In this document: positions 1-9,347 of the stretch, in pieces
Position numbering within the stretch: position 1 is the stretch's first letter
Layout of the letters: every line of letters starts with the position of its first letter
Assembly: GCF_900143205.1 (NCBI RefSeq)
Contig: NZ_FRDH01000003.1
Location: forward strand, 434,001-498,000
Direction: 5' to 3'
Source of the DNA: Butyrivibrio hungatei DSM 14810
GTDB lineage: Bacteria; Bacillota; Clostridia; Lachnospirales; Lachnospiraceae
DNA: 64,000 nucleotides
The notes under the pieces: model-generated
Told to the model about the DNA's origin: nothing
Databases searched by the model: none
Seen by the model: only the letters and a program-made list of their open reading frames with translations
Program-made: the position numbers and the translations under genes

Positions 1-173
1 CCGCCATTAGGATTCTTTGCAGAAGGCTTCTCGTGCTTTGTAACCTTGTTAAGGCCCTCAACAACTACCTTTCCGTTCTTTACATCAACAGAAAGAACTT
101 TTCCTTCTTTATCGATTTCTCTTCCGGCGATAACTCTTACCATATCACCCTTCTTAATCTTACTAGTTGACAT
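1..173 (-). CDS. rplX: 50S ribosomal protein L24 (C-terminus cut by window edge)
   Basis: Only the first 57 residues lie in the window; the rest continues past base 1. The visible part starts with an ATG at 173, preceded by an AAGGAGG site, and carries the KOW-type start typical of L24 (KKGDMVRVIAGREIDKEGKV). L24 is an assembly-initiating protein of the large subunit. It is the last gene seen of the S10 operon and starts 12 bp after the rplN stop, so it is surely cotranscribed. Confidence 0.95.
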   Translation of the reverse strand, partial: MSTSKIKKGDMVRVIAGREIDKEGKVLSVDVKNGKVVVEGLNKVTKHEKPSAKNPNG

Positions 174-185
174 CTGGGCGCCTCC

Positions 186-554
186 TTATAATACTTCAGG
201 AGCAAGAGAAAGAATCTTCATGAATTTCTTCTCACGAAGCTCTCTAGCTACTGGTCCAAAAATACGTGTTCCCTTAGGCGTACCATCTTCATTGATAACA
301 ACAGCAGCGTTCTCATCAAATCTGATGTAGGAACCGTCCTTACGACGTGTCTCTTTAACAGTACGAACGACAACAGCCTTAACAACGTCACCCTTCTTTA
401 CAACTCCACCGGGTGTTGCTTCTTTAACTGAAGCAACGATTGTGTCGCCGATTCTCGCATATCTTCTTGTAGATCCACCCATAACACGGATTGTAAGAAG
501 CTCTTTAGCACCTGTGTTATCAGCGACTCTAAGTCTACTTTCCTGCTGAATCAT
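186..554 (-). CDS. rplN: 50S ribosomal protein L14
   Basis: 122 residues, the normal length for L14. The N-terminus [19 protein letters not shown] is the family's conserved opening, and the [13 protein letters not shown] strand and the [14 protein letters not shown]-terminal segment are also typical. L14 sits at the subunit interface of the 50S particle. It lies between rpsQ and rplX in the standard S10-operon order, with about 21 bp to rpsQ. Confidence 0.97.
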   Translation of the reverse strand: MIQQESRLRVADNTGAKELLTIRVMGGSTRRYARIGDTIVASVKEATPGGVVKKGDVVKAVVVRTVKETRRKDGSYIRFDENAAVVINEDGTPKGTRIFGPVARELREKKFMKILSLAPEVL

Positions 555-575
555 GATATTTCTCCTTTTTTTGTA

Positions 576-830
576 TTACTTTGCACGTTCAATTATGGAT
601 ACAAGTCTCCATCTCTTATCCTTGGAGATAGGCTTTGTCTCCATTACCTTAACTGTGTCACCAATACGGCACTCATTGTTCTCGTCATGAGCCTTAAGCT
701 TGTAAGTTCTCTTTACGATCTTCTTGTAAAGAGGATGCTTAACATGGTCCTCAATGGAAACTGTGATGGTTTTGTCCATCTTATCGCTTGTTACTTTTCC
801 AACACGCGTTTTTCTTAAATTTCTTTCCAC
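576..830 (-). CDS. rpsQ: 30S ribosomal protein S17 (GTG start)
   Basis: S17 binds 16S rRNA early in small-subunit assembly. The reading frame can be opened at an ATG at 857, but the better start is the GTG at 830. It is preceded by AAAGGAG at the right distance and gives the usual S17 opening (V/M)[12 protein letters not shown] and 84 residues, the family's normal size. The conserved [18 protein letters not shown] and [18 protein letters not shown] segments are present. Standard operon position between rpmC and rplN. Confidence 0.96.
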   Translation of the reverse strand: MERNLRKTRVGKVTSDKMDKTITVSIEDHVKHPLYKKIVKRTYKLKAHDENNECRIGDTVKVMETKPISKDKRWRLVSIIERAK

Positions 831-862
831 GATCTTTTCTCCTTTTAGATTAGACAAAGGTA

Positions 863-1072
863 TTAGTTAGCTGCCTTTGCGTTCTGTGTGATTACAGTCT
901 GGATTCTTGCAATATTTCTTCTTACTTCTTTAATTCTTGCTGTATTATCCAACTGGTTTGTAGCGTTCTGGAATTTTAAGTTGAAAAGTTCCTTCTTAGC
1001 TGATACAAGCTCAGTCTGAAGCTCATCAGCTGACTTAGCCTTCAACTCATCTACATACTTATTAGTTTTCAT
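863..1072 (-). CDS. rpmC: 50S ribosomal protein L29
   Basis: 69 residues starting [18 protein letters not shown]. The open frame runs further upstream, but that part only reads the rplP coding sequence in another frame; the ATG at 1072 is preceded by a GGAAGG-type site. L29 is a small helical protein near the polypeptide exit tunnel; the [20 protein letters not shown] segment is characteristic. The start overlaps the rplP end by 11 bp, suggesting translational coupling. Confidence 0.96.
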   Translation of the reverse strand: MKTNKYVDELKAKSADELQTELVSAKKELFNLKFQNATNQLDNTARIKEVRRNIARIQTVITQNAKAAN

Positions 1073-1499
1073 TAGATACACCGCCTTCCAAATCAGCCTT
1101 TGAAACGATCTTGCACTTACAAGGAAGCTTATGCATAGCAAGACGAAGAGCTTCTCTTGCGTCGTCCTCGGCAACACCGCCGATTTCGAACATTACACGA
1201 CCAGGCTTAACAACAGCTACCCATCTATCTACGGCACCCTTACCAGAACCCATACGAGTTCCAAGAGGCTTCAATGTGATAGGCTTGTCAGGGAAAATTT
1301 TGATCCAAACCTGACCACCACGCTTGATGAAACGTGTCATAGCAACACGGGCTGCCTCAATCTGATTTGAATTGATCCAGCAAGGCTCAAGCGCAACAAT
1401 ACCGAACTCACCATAAGTGATTGTAGTACCACGAGTAATTTTATGAGCCATTGAACCGCGGAACTGCTTGCGGTGCTTAACTCTCTTTGGCATTAACAT
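1062..1499 (-). CDS. rplP: 50S ribosomal protein L16
   Basis: 145 residues beginning [17 protein letters not shown], the common L16 opening in clostridia, and containing the [19 protein letters not shown] loop typical of the family. L16 organises the A-site region and 5S rRNA contacts of the large subunit. Its first base overlaps the rpsC stop codon (TAATG arrangement), and its end overlaps rpmC, so rpsC-rplP-rpmC are tightly coupled. Confidence 0.97.
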   Translation of the reverse strand: MLMPKRVKHRKQFRGSMAHKITRGTTITYGEFGIVALEPCWINSNQIEAARVAMTRFIKRGGQVWIKIFPDKPITLKPLGTRMGSGKGAVDRWVAVVKPGRVMFEIGGVAEDDAREALRLAMHKLPCKCKIVSKADLEGGVSNEN

Positions 1500-2170
1500 T
1501 ATTTATCGCTCCCTTCCTTATCTGAATTCTCACCTGCTTTAGTTGGAAGTACTTCACCCTTATAGATCCATACCTTTACACCAACCTTACCATAGGTTGT
1601 ATCTGCTTCAGCAAAACCATAATCGATGTCTGCTCTAAGAGTCTGAAGAGGAATTGTTCCCTCGCTGTAGAACTCTGAACGAGCGATATCAGCACCGCCA
1701 AGACGGCCTGAGCAGCATGCCTTGATACCAAGTGCATCTGTCTTCATTGTTCTGCTCATGCATGACTTCATTGCTCTTCTGAATGATACACGGTTCTCGA
1801 GCTGCTGAGCGATATTCTCTGCAACAAGCTGTGCATCCTTATCAGGCTTCTTGATTTCTTTGATATCAACAAGAACTTTCTTGTCTGTGAGCTTTGAAAG
1901 CTCCTTCTTGGTTACTTCGATTTCAGCACCGCCCTTACCGATTACGACACCAGGCTTAGCTGTATAAACTATAACCTTAACTCTATCTGATGCTCTCTCG
2001 ATCTCGATCTTAGAAACACCAGCTGCATATAACTTCTTCTTCAGAAATTTTCTGATATTATAATCTTCTACAAGATTATTGGCGAAATCGCCAGATTCAG
2101 CATACCACTTGGAATCCCAGTCAGCGATAACACCGACTCTGAGGCCATGAGGATTAACTTTCTGTCCCAT
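1499..2170 (-). CDS. rpsC: 30S ribosomal protein S3
   Basis: 223 residues, usual length. [15 protein letters not shown] is the family's N-terminus. A KH-type RNA-binding domain lies at about residues 40-107 with the GXXG-like loop in [16 protein letters not shown]. The C-terminal domain has the typical [12 protein letters not shown] and [16 protein letters not shown] motifs. S3 forms part of the mRNA entry site. About 19 bp downstream of rplV in the operon. Confidence 0.97.
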   Translation of the reverse strand: MGQKVNPHGLRVGVIADWDSKWYAESGDFANNLVEDYNIRKFLKKKLYAAGVSKIEIERASDRVKVIVYTAKPGVVIGKGGAEIEVTKKELSKLTDKKVLVDIKEIKKPDKDAQLVAENIAQQLENRVSFRRAMKSCMSRTMKTDALGIKACCSGRLGGADIARSEFYSEGTIPLQTLRADIDYGFAEADTTYGKVGVKVWIYKGEVLPTKAGENSDKEGSDK

Positions 2171-2189
2171 TCTTAGGTTCTCCTTTCAA

Positions 2190-2585
2190 TTATCTCTCGT
2201 CCAAAATAACAGTGAGATGGCTCATTCTCTTATTGATTCTGTATGCTCTACCCTGTGCTCTAGGCTGAATTCTCTTCATGATAGGGCCGTTGCTAGCAGT
2301 GCACTCAGCAATATAGAGATTTGATCTGTTCATACCCTTGTTGTTCTCAGCGTTAGCTACAGCGCTTGCAAGAAGCTTGTAGATTACGCTTGAAGCATAT
2401 CTAGGATTGTACTGAAGGATTGCAAGTGCAGTCTCAACGTCCTTTCCTCTGATAGCATCCATGACAAAGCATGCCTTCTGAACTGGTATTCTTGCGTAAG
2501 ATAACTTTGCAAAAGGTCTTGTTTCTTTATTGTCACGATTTCTTTCTCTTTTGATTTTTGATCTATGCTTGATCTCCATTTCCAT
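2190..2585 (-). CDS. rplV: 50S ribosomal protein L22
   Basis: 131 residues, slightly longer than many L22 proteins because of a basic N-terminal extension (KHRSKIKRERNRDNKETRPF). The core shows the family features, including ASAVANAENNKGM and the conserved loop IQPRAQGRAYRINKR that lines the exit tunnel. The start at 2585 is fixed by AAAGGAGG eight bases upstream. Standard order between rpsS and rpsC. Confidence 0.96.
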   Translation of the reverse strand: MEMEIKHRSKIKRERNRDNKETRPFAKLSYARIPVQKACFVMDAIRGKDVETALAILQYNPRYASSVIYKLLASAVANAENNKGMNRSNLYIAECTASNGPIMKRIQPRAQGRAYRINKRMSHLTVILDER

Positions 2586-2615
2586 GGATATAACCTCCTT
2601 TCGTTAAAACACTTC

Positions 2616-2906
2616 TTAGTTTACGCTGCTCTTTCTCTCTGCAGGAGAGTTTCCAGCATGTCCTCTGAATGTTCTTGTAGGAACAAACTCACCAAGCTTG
2701 TGTCCAACCATATCTTCAGTAACATATACAGGAATATGCTTTCTTCCATCATGAACAGCAATTGTGTGTCCAACAAAAGATGGGAAAATTGTAGAACGAC
2801 GTGACCATGTCTTAACAATCTGCTTCTGGCCCTCTGCGTTCATAGCATCTATCTTCTTAAGCAGGCTTGCGTCTGCAAAAGGTCCCTTTTTAAGTGATCT
2901 AGACAT
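2616..2906 (-). CDS. rpsS: 30S ribosomal protein S19
   Basis: 96 residues with the canonical [20 protein letters not shown] opening, the [20 protein letters not shown] core and the [13 protein letters not shown]-terminal motif. S19 lies in the head of the 30S subunit and contacts S13 and tRNA. It follows rplB by only 11 bp. Confidence 0.97.
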   Translation of the reverse strand: MSRSLKKGPFADASLLKKIDAMNAEGQKQIVKTWSRRSTIFPSFVGHTIAVHDGRKHIPVYVTEDMVGHKLGEFVPTRTFRGHAGNSPAERKSSVN

Positions 2907-2917
2907 TTTATTCCTCC

Positions 2918-3760
2918 TTATTTGATGGCTTTACCGTTTCTTCTTCTTACGATGAGCTTGTTAGAAGCCTTCTTAGCCTTACGTGTCTTATAACCAAGAG
3001 CTGGCTTGCCCCAAGGTGTGCTAGGACCAGAACGTCCGATAGGAGCTCTACCTTCACCACCACCGTGTGGATGGTCGTTAGGGTTCATAACAGAACCACG
3101 AACTGTAGGTCTGATGCCCATGTGACGAATTCTTCCGGCTTTACCATAGTTGATAAGGTTGTGATCACCATTTCCAACAACACCGATTGTAGCTCTGCAC
3201 TCGATAGGAACCATTCTCATCTCACCTGAAGGAAGACGAAGTGTAGCGTACTTACCTTCTTTAGCCATGAGCTGTGCAGCGTTTCCTGCTGAACGAACCA
3301 TCTGTCCGCCCTTACCAGGATAAAGCTCAATGTTGTGTACGTTTTCACCGACAGGAATCTGTGAAAGTGGGAGGCAGTTACCAACACGGATCTCAGCGTT
3401 AGCACCGTTCATAACTGTCATGCCATCTGTTAAACCGTTAGGTGCAAGGATATAAGCCTTTGTGCCATCCTCGTACTGGATAAGTGCGATATTTGCTGAT
3501 CTGTTAGGATCATACTCAATTCCGATAACCTTTGCAGGCATATCATCCTTGTTTCTTCTGAAATCGATAATTCTGTACTTAACTCTGCCGCCGCATCCGC
3601 GATGTCTTACTGTGATCTTACCCTGGTTGTTACGACCAGCCTTGCTGTTCTTAGAAACAACGAGTGACTTCTCTGGTGTAGACTTTGTAATCTCTGAGAA
3701 ATCTGATCCAGTCATGTTTCTTCTGGATGGGGTATATGGGCCGTATTTCTTAATTCCCAT
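2918..3760 (-). CDS. rplB: 50S ribosomal protein L2
   Basis: 280 residues, standard length. The conserved [17 protein letters not shown] opening, the [16 protein letters not shown] segment and the C-terminal [15 protein letters not shown] motif are all present. That last motif carries the histidine near the peptidyl-transferase centre. L2 is needed for subunit association and peptidyl transfer. The gene sits 95 bp downstream of rplW; this gap shows no extra gene. Confidence 0.98.
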   Translation of the reverse strand: MGIKKYGPYTPSRRNMTGSDFSEITKSTPEKSLVVSKNSKAGRNNQGKITVRHRGCGGRVKYRIIDFRRNKDDMPAKVIGIEYDPNRSANIALIQYEDGTKAYILAPNGLTDGMTVMNGANAEIRVGNCLPLSQIPVGENVHNIELYPGKGGQMVRSAGNAAQLMAKEGKYATLRLPSGEMRMVPIECRATIGVVGNGDHNLINYGKAGRIRHMGIRPTVRGSVMNPNDHPHGGGEGRAPIGRSGPSTPWGKPALGYKTRKAKKASNKLIVRRRNGKAIK

Positions 3761-3855
3761 GATATTTTCTCCTTTTGTTTTATCACGCGTCTAGTGATTA
3801 CTCACTTGAATCCCGGGCTCTTCTTGGATTCGCACGTATAATTATTAGTTATAAA

Positions 3856-4155
3856 TTAGAGTCCCTGGAAAATCTCGATGTCCTTGCTATCAGCTGTAAG
3901 CTGAACGATTGCTTTCTTAGTCTTAGCTGTGAAACCAACAGTCATGCCACGTCTCTTCATCTTGCCGTTTGCATTAACTGTGTTAACCTTAGCAACCTTA
4001 GCTCCCTCGAACATCTTCTCTACAGCTTCCTTGATCTGAGTCTTGTTAGCTTCTGGATTAACAAGGAAAGTGTACTTCTTCTCGCTCATGCCAGCCATGC
4101 TCTTCTCTGTAAGAACTGGCTTAAGGATTACGTCATAATACTGTAATGCTGCCAT
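3856..4155 (-). CDS. rplW: 50S ribosomal protein L23
   Basis: 99 residues starting [24 protein letters not shown] two codons upstream could also open the frame, but the ATG at 4155 overlaps the rplD stop in a TAATG arrangement and has GGAGG about ten bases upstream, so it is preferred. L23 is the docking site for trigger factor and SRP at the tunnel exit. The C-terminal [20 protein letters not shown] is typical. Confidence 0.96.
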   Translation of the reverse strand: MAALQYYDVILKPVLTEKSMAGMSEKKYTFLVNPEANKTQIKEAVEKMFEGAKVAKVNTVNANGKMKRRGMTVGFTAKTKKAIVQLTADSKDIEIFQGL

Positions 4156-4778
4156 TAGCAATACACCTCCTCTATCTTAGCAACTGCATCCTTTGTAAGG
4201 ACGAGTGTTCTAGCGTTTACGATATCATACACATTAAGTGTGTTTGTAAGTGTTGTGTTTGCTTCAGCAAGGTTTCTAGCTGAAAGAACAACATTCTTAT
4301 CATTATCTGCAAGTACTACAAGAGCCTTACGAGTAGCCTTGAGGTTGTTCATAACCTCTGCAAATCTCTTTGTCTTGATCTCGTCGAACTTAAGCTCGTC
4401 AACAACGATGATGTTGTTGTTCTGAACCTTATCTGTAAGAGCAGACTTAAGAGCAGCTCTCTTCTCTTTCTTGTTCATCTTGAAAGAATAATCTCTTGGA
4501 ACTGGAGCGAATACAACTCCGCCGCCCTTCCACTGAGGAGCTCTGATAGATCCCTGTCTTGCATGACCTGTTCCCTTCTGTCTCCAAGGCTTTCTTCCGC
4601 CTCCTGAAACTTCAGAACGTGTCTTAGCTTTCTGTGTACCCTGGCGCTTGTCAGCGAGCTGCTGAAGAACTGCCATGTGCACAAGATGTTCATTTACTTC
4701 AACTCCGAAGATAGCATCGTTTAAATCGATCTTGCCAACTTCTTTGCCTTCCATATTGTAAACAGATACATTAGCCAT
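4155..4778 (-). CDS. rplD: 50S ribosomal protein L4
   Basis: 207 residues with the L4 signature region around [20 protein letters not shown], the extended loop that reaches into the exit tunnel, followed by [20 protein letters not shown]. In several bacteria L4 also represses its own operon by binding the S10 leader, which makes the structured leader upstream of rpsJ relevant here. AGGAGG site before ATG 4778. Confidence 0.97.
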   Translation of the reverse strand: MANVSVYNMEGKEVGKIDLNDAIFGVEVNEHLVHMAVLQQLADKRQGTQKAKTRSEVSGGGRKPWRQKGTGHARQGSIRAPQWKGGGVVFAPVPRDYSFKMNKKEKRAALKSALTDKVQNNNIIVVDELKFDEIKTKRFAEVMNNLKATRKALVVLADNDKNVVLSARNLAEANTTLTNTLNVYDIVNARTLVLTKDAVAKIEEVYC

Positions 4779-4805
4779 CTGTATGGTCCTCCTTTCGCGT
4801 TCTTA

Positions 4806-5489
4806 TTAGCCTATTGCCTTAACTGTTTCTTTGATAGCAACAAGTCCCTTCTTAGGTCCTGGAATAGCACCCTTAACAAGAATAAGATTCTTGTCAGCAT
4901 CTACTCTAACAACCTCAAGATTCTGAACTGTTACTTTTACACTGCCCATGTGACCAGGCATTCCCTTGCCCTTGAATACACGGCTAGGATCTGAACTTGA
5001 ACCATTAGAACCCTGATGACGGTGGAACTTGGAACCGTGTGCCATAGGTCCTCTGTGCTGACCATTCTTCTTAATAGCACCCTGGAATCCTTTTCCCTTT
5101 GAAACTGCTGTAGCATCAATCTTGTCGCCTTCTGCGAAGATATCAGCCTTGATCTCAGCGCCAAGAGCATACTCTGCAGCATTCTCAAGCTTGAACTCTC
5201 TTACATATCTCTTGCAAGAAACTCCAGCCTTCTTGAAATGTCCCTGCTCAGCCTTTGTAGCGCCATGACGGTGGTAGATTGTCTTGCTACCGTTCTTGTC
5301 CTTGTTAACAACTTTTTCCTTCTTGTCAACATATCCAACCTGAACAGCGCTATAACCGTCGTTCTCTACAGTTTTGATCTGTGTTACTACACATGGTCCT
5401 GCCTGAAGAACAGTTACAGGAACAAGTGAACCATCTTCTTTGAAGATCTGAGTCATTCCGACTTTAGTAGCTAAAATAGCCTTCTTCAT
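4806..5489 (-). CDS. rplC: 50S ribosomal protein L3
   Basis: 227 residues, starting [16 protein letters not shown]. The family signature [20 protein letters not shown] near residues 170-190 is intact. L3 is an early-assembly protein whose extension approaches the peptidyl-transferase centre. The gap to rpsJ (5490-5630) is 141 bp, longer than the other gaps in the operon. It holds small inverted repeats (for example ATGCG/CGCAT near 5589) but no gene. Confidence 0.97.
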   Translation of the reverse strand: MKKAILATKVGMTQIFKEDGSLVPVTVLQAGPCVVTQIKTVENDGYSAVQVGYVDKKEKVVNKDKNGSKTIYHRHGATKAEQGHFKKAGVSCKRYVREFKLENAAEYALGAEIKADIFAEGDKIDATAVSKGKGFQGAIKKNGQHRGPMAHGSKFHRHQGSNGSSSDPSRVFKGKGMPGHMGSVKVTVQNLEVVRVDADKNLILVKGAIPGPKKGLVAIKETVKAIG

Positions 5490-5630
5490 GTTTTTTACCT
5501 CCTATTACGTCTACAGCGGATGCTTGGTTCGTTCGCAATGTCGCTTTAATTGTCTGCAACGTGACAATTCTCCAGTTTTCACGGCATCATGCGTCTCGCA
5601 TCATACTAGTAGAGGTCAATGTTACTTAAA

Positions 5631-5942
5631 TTATTTCATCTTGATGTTTATGTTTACACCAGCTGGCATCTCGAGTCTCTGAAGAGCCTCAACTGTCTTT
5701 GATGTAGGTGTGATGATATCGATAAGTCTCTTATGTGTTCTCTGCTCGAACTGTTCTCTAGAATCTTTGTACTTGTGAACCGCTCTTAAGATAGTAACAA
5801 CTTCCTTCTTAGTAGGAAGAGGTACTGGTCCACTTACCTGAGAACCGTTCTTCTTGACTGTCTCGATAATCTTCTTGGCAGATGCATCAACAAGCTGATG
5901 ATCATAAGCCTTAAGTGTAATTCTCATTACCTGATTTGCCAT
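5631..5942 (-). CDS. rpsJ: 30S ribosomal protein S10
   Basis: 103 residues, usual length. [18 protein letters not shown] is the standard N-terminal part, and the [20 protein letters not shown] and [10 protein letters not shown] segments are characteristic. S10 belongs to the 30S head and is also the NusE transcription antitermination factor. It is the first gene of the operon and is preceded by an AAGGAGGCGAC site and a long structured leader. Confidence 0.97.
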   Translation of the reverse strand: MANQVMRITLKAYDHQLVDASAKKIIETVKKNGSQVSGPVPLPTKKEVVTILRAVHKYKDSREQFEQRTHKRLIDIITPTSKTVEALQRLEMPAGVNINIKMK

Positions 5943-6220
5943 AAAAAAAGTCGCCTCCTTTTCGCACTTTTAATGAAGTACGACAAGCGGTGACTGTACA
6001 CTCTCCCGTGTGTGTCCTAAACCTTAATACACAATAAGATCATGGATTTACTACACGTCGTTTCTGCCTTGGGTTAGTCGGCAGACTCTTTAATTACTGT
6101 ACAGTGACTTGTCGTCAGTTTGGTTGGCCTTGGTTCGGCCTCTAGACATTCGCTCCACGGAAAACCTGCTTAACTGGATAAAGCAGCAACCTCACGCTTC
6201 ATAGCTATCATGTCACAGCG
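5943..6220 (-). promoter_or_regulatory. Structured 5' leader of the S10 operon
   Basis: About 275 nt separate the predicted transcription start from the rpsJ ATG and contain no credible gene. Bases 5980-5987 (ACGACAAG) pair with 6108-6115, and 5993-6000 (ACTGTACA) pair with 6098-6105. This makes a 16-bp stem with a small internal loop that closes about 97 nt. A smaller stem (CTGCC/GGCAG near 6065-6085) lies inside. S10-operon leaders in other bacteria mediate control by L4; that this one does so is inference. Confidence 0.6.
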
Positions 6221-6226
6221 TTTATG

Positions 6227-6255
6227 AGTATAAAACATTTTGTTATTTAATGCAA
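6227..6255 (-). promoter_or_regulatory. S10 operon promoter
   Basis: Read on the minus strand, -35 TTGCAT (6255-6250) and -10 TATACT (6232-6227) are separated by exactly 17 bp. This is a good match to a housekeeping sigma-A promoter and the only one I see in the 517-bp gap before the methyltransferase gene. Transcription would start near 6220. Confidence 0.75.
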
Positions 6256-6477
6256 CACCTTTTTAAAAATTAATCTCTTTTATGGTAAAATCAGCCTTTT
6301 TTGACTATTTTTCTTGATCAAAATTAATCTTTTTATTCATTTAGGTGACTATAAACAGGTGCTGTAGTACAATGTGACCTGCACATTATCGCAAATCATA
6401 ACATTTATTAATAGAAAAAACTATTATCAGAGTTTAAACTATTATAAAGAATACATTATATGGAAGGAATTAGATCT

Positions 6478-7341
6478 ATGTGGATTGCAGACGGATGGAA
6501 AGACTATGAAGTATTAGACACCTCAAGCGGTGAGAAGCTTGAACGTTGGGGCGACTATTTACTCGTAAGACCGGACCCGCAGGTTATTTGGAATACAGAA
6601 AAGAAACATTACGGATGGAAGAAATTCAACGGCCATTACCATCGTAGCAATAAAGGCGGCGGTGAATGGGAATTCCATAAGCTTCCAGAAGAATGGACTA
6701 TTAATTATAAGGAACTTACATTTAATCTTAAGCCTTTTAGCTTCAAGCACACAGGTCTTTTCCCTGAACAGGCAGCTAACTGGGATTGGTTTTCTTCATT
6801 AATAAAGGAAGCCGGTCGTCCAATTAAAGTTCTTAACCTCTTTGCTTATACAGGTGGCGCTACTGTTTCTGCCGCCAAGGCTGGGGCAAGCGTAACTCAC
6901 GTTGATGCCGCCAAGGGTATGGTCGCTTGGGCAAAAGAGAATGCGGCTTCATCAGGACTTGCTGATGCACCTATCAGATATCTCGTTGATGACTGTGTTA
7001 AGTTTGTTGAAAGAGAAATAAGACGCGGCAACAAATATGACGCCATCATCATGGATCCTCCTTCATATGGAAGAGGTCCTAAGGGTGAGATCTGGAAAAT
7101 CGAAGAATCTGTTTTCCCATTTATTCAGTTATCTGCTAAGCTCCTTTCAGATAACCCACTGTTCTTCCTTATTAACTCATACACAACAGGTTTACAGCCA
7201 GCAGTTCTTTCTTATATGCTTCATACAGTCCTCGATCCTATTCACGAAGGAACTGTAGAGGCTAATGAGATCGGACTTCCTGTAAAAGGAAATGGTCTTG
7301 TACTTCCATGCGGAGCAAGTGGACGCTGGACAGCAAAATAA
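6478..7341 (+). CDS. Class I SAM-dependent RNA methyltransferase-like protein
   Basis: 287 residues from the ATG at 6478, which has GGAAGGA nine bases upstream; an in-frame ATG at 6460 has no such site. A Rossmann methyltransferase domain is clear: motif I LNLFAYTGGATVSAAKAGA (SAM binding), the acidic VTHVDAAKGM, and motif IV MDPPSYGRGPKG. The DPPSY form is typical of the RlmI/COG1092-like group that methylates cytosine or other bases in rRNA. It lacks an N-terminal PUA domain, so the substrate is not certain. Stands alone between the divergent S10 operon and a convergent secreted-protein gene. The 200 bp upstream (6256-6460) are AT-rich with no clear promoter. Confidence 0.85.
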   Translation: MWIADGWKDYEVLDTSSGEKLERWGDYLLVRPDPQVIWNTEKKHYGWKKFNGHYHRSNKGGGEWEFHKLPEEWTINYKELTFNLKPFSFKHTGLFPEQAANWDWFSSLIKEAGRPIKVLNLFAYTGGATVSAAKAGASVTHVDAAKGMVAWAKENAASSGLADAPIRYLVDDCVKFVEREIRRGNKYDAIIMDPPSYGRGPKGEIWKIEESVFPFIQLSAKLLSDNPLFFLINSYTTGLQPAVLSYMLHTVLDPIHEGTVEANEIGLPVKGNGLVLPCGASGRWTAK

Positions 7342-7362
7342 AAATCATATTTCTACATATAA

Positions 7363-7396
7363 AAAATGAAGCTTGGAAAAATCCAAGCTTCATTTT
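7363..7396. terminator. Bidirectional intrinsic terminator
   Basis: Perfect 14-bp arms AAAATGAAGCTTGG (7363-7376) and CCAAGCTTCATTTT (7383-7396) with a 6-base loop. T/A runs on both sides let it serve both the methyltransferase gene (plus) and the secreted repeat protein (minus). Confidence 0.85.
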
Positions 7397-7408
7397 ATTT
7401 GTCACATA

Positions 7409-8446
7409 TTAGTTAAGACTTACTGATACTGCATGATAGTACTCATCAGAGCCACGCTCGATCACCACTGAAATATTCTTGTCCTGAAGGATTACAGGGC
7501 ATCTTGAGAAGTTTGTAGCTGCATCAAGTTTGATCTGCATTGTTCCGCCGCTTGTTTCCAGATAAAGTGTATTCTCTGTTGTGCTTGAATTAACCTTACC
7601 TGAAACTGTAGTCTTGGATGAAGCATCCAGTGTTACTTCAGAAGCTGCACTAGCTGAGTTATTAACAAGCTTGGATGTATGATTCCATGCATCACTTCCT
7701 CTGTAGAAGTTAACTGTAATACTTTCGCCTGGCATAAGTACGCGGCAAGCACTTGCATCTGTTGCAAGATCAAGGACAAACTCCATTGTTCCTGCTGATG
7801 TTGAAAGATAAAGAATCGAAGAAGTAGTACCCTTCTCTACTGTTCCAGTTACACCGCTTCCTGAAGAAGTACCAGCTGCTGAACTTGATGTAGCAGAGGC
7901 TCCGCCATTACTTGAAATTGAAAGAGCATGCATATATGCATCTGATCCTCTTGCAACTACAACCTGAACGCTCTTACCGATGATGAGCATTGTAACACCT
8001 GAAAGATCTGTCTCATCATCCATCTTGATCTGCATTGTTCCGTTGTCTGTATTTAAATATAGAAGTTCTTCTGATGTACCTTTAGCAATAGTACCTTTTA
8101 CTGTTGCTTTGTTGTTGGTATCAATTGTAACCTTACCAACCTTTGCTGTTCCAGTAAGAGTAGATGCATGCCAGTATTCATCACTTCCTCTATAGCATGA
8201 AGCTGTAATACTGCTTCCTGGAAGAATAAGCTTGGTTCCACTTACCTGAGTTGAACTGTCGATTTTGATTTCCATTGTTCCACCGCTTGTGGATAGATAC
8301 AGGATATCTGAAGTTGTTTTATCAGAAACCGTTCCTGAGAATGTGGTCTCTGCTGCCTTTGTCTTTACAGGATATGTGAATGCTGTAGTCAATATCAGTA
8401 TAAGCGTAAGCAGTACGCTTAATATCATCGATATTCGTTTTTTCAT
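7409..8446 (-). CDS. Secreted protein with four ~61-residue repeats
   Basis: 345 residues from the ATG at 8446, which is preceded by GAAAGGGG; an upstream in-frame start lacks such a site. Residues 1-31 form a Sec signal peptide ending TKAA. The mature part has four related units at about 35-95, 115-175, 199-257 and 280-341. They share G.V...T...LYL.T..GTM.I..D, then a hydrophobic strand and RGSD.Y.H. A Ser/Gly/Thr-rich linker (about 180-198) splits the units into two pairs. I do not recognise a named family; the pattern suggests a small beta-barrel or sandwich. No LPXTG or other anchor is seen, so it may be released. Function unknown. Confidence 0.8.
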   Translation of the reverse strand: MKKRISMILSVLLTLILILTTAFTYPVKTKAAETTFSGTVSDKTTSDILYLSTSGGTMEIKIDSSTQVSGTKLILPGSSITASCYRGSDEYWHASTLTGTAKVGKVTIDTNNKATVKGTIAKGTSEELLYLNTDNGTMQIKMDDETDLSGVTMLIIGKSVQVVVARGSDAYMHALSISSNGGASATSSSAAGTSSGSGVTGTVEKGTTSSILYLSTSAGTMEFVLDLATDASACRVLMPGESITVNFYRGSDAWNHTSKLVNNSASAASEVTLDASSKTTVSGKVNSSTTENTLYLETSGGTMQIKLDAATNFSRCPVILQDKNISVVIERGSDEYYHAVSVSLN

Positions 8447-8552
8447 AATGTTTTTACCCCTTTCATACAACATCTTCCTTTTTCCATACTCTATTATACA
8501 TCATATGGTATATGTTGCAAAGCATGTTAGTGTCCAGACCGGCGAAATAAGA

Positions 8553-8580
8553 AGAAGCTCGCACAAAAGTGCGAGCTTCT
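8553..8580 (-). terminator. Intrinsic terminator of the moxR-bat operon
   Basis: Perfect 12-bp arms AGAAGCTCGCAC (8553-8564) and GTGCGAGCTTCT (8569-8580) around AAAA, three bases after the stop codon of the TPR gene. The following T-tract on the minus strand is weak (CTTATTT), so termination may be incomplete. Confidence 0.7.
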
Positions 8581-8582
8581 GA

Positions 8583-9344
8583 TCACCATGGATGTTCTGG
8601 TCCTGAACCACCTGCGGTTTCTTCACCATTTTCATCATATTGGCCGTAATATTCCTGCTCCTCAGCTCTTTCATTAGCTGATTTAGTTCTGTTATCCTGA
8701 ATCTCTTGAATCTCTTCCTGTGTCATAGGCTGAGGCTGATCCTGATTTTGGTTCTGTTCTTGCTCCTTTTCTTTCTCCTGCTCCTGCTGTTGTTGCTCCT
8801 GATCATTAGAATCATCATTACTATTTTGCTGTTGCTGGAGCTTCTCGATCATCTTATCGATATCTTCCTTGAGTTGCTGAGCAGTCGCATCAGTTCCAGT
8901 ACCTTCATCATTGGCATATCCTTTTTCCATAAGGATATCTCTTGCTGTGTATAATACCTGCAGCGCACTCTGTATATCTGTATCAGATTTAAGATTATCA
9001 AAATCGATACTATAGCAAAGCGCCAATGCCAGATTTATTCTGATAGGGATATCCCTGTCTTGTGGAATATCTTCATATGAAAGAGCCTGATAATAATATG
9101 CCGCTGCAGTAGAATAGTCTCCCCCCTGGTAATAGCAATTACCAAGGTTGTAATACGGAAGATAGCTTTCAGGATGATTGAACATAGTCTCAAACTCCTG
9201 CACTGGCGCAGCATAAGTTTCGGAAGCATATGCCACAACAAAGAAATGGTTTAAAAGCACCTTCAACATAAAAAGGCCTGTGATCACAACAAGTACAATA
9301 GAAATAATAAAGGGTATCATAACCTTTAAAGGTTTCTTCTTCAT
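8583..9344 (-). CDS. TPR protein of the bat operon (BatC-like)
   Basis: 253 residues. One membrane segment lies at about 9-30, then tetratricopeptide-like helices (YYNLGNCYYQGGDYSTAAAYY and a second helix pair to about 150), and a very Gln/Glu/Asn-rich low-complexity tail. It is the last gene of the moxR-DUF58-VWA-VWA-TPR operon and lies 3 bp after the second VWA gene. In Bacteroides-type Bat operons a TPR protein (BatC/BatE) follows the VWA proteins; the equivalence here is from order and domain type. Probably a membrane scaffold facing outward. Confidence 0.75.
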   Translation of the reverse strand: MKKKPLKVMIPFIISIVLVVITGLFMLKVLLNHFFVVAYASETYAAPVQEFETMFNHPESYLPYYNLGNCYYQGGDYSTAAAYYYQALSYEDIPQDRDIPIRINLALALCYSIDFDNLKSDTDIQSALQVLYTARDILMEKGYANDEGTGTDATAQQLKEDIDKMIEKLQQQQNSNDDSNDQEQQQQEQEKEKEQEQNQNQDQPQPMTQEEIQEIQDNRTKSANERAEEQEYYGQYDENGEETAGGSGPEHPW

Positions 9345-9347
9345 AAA

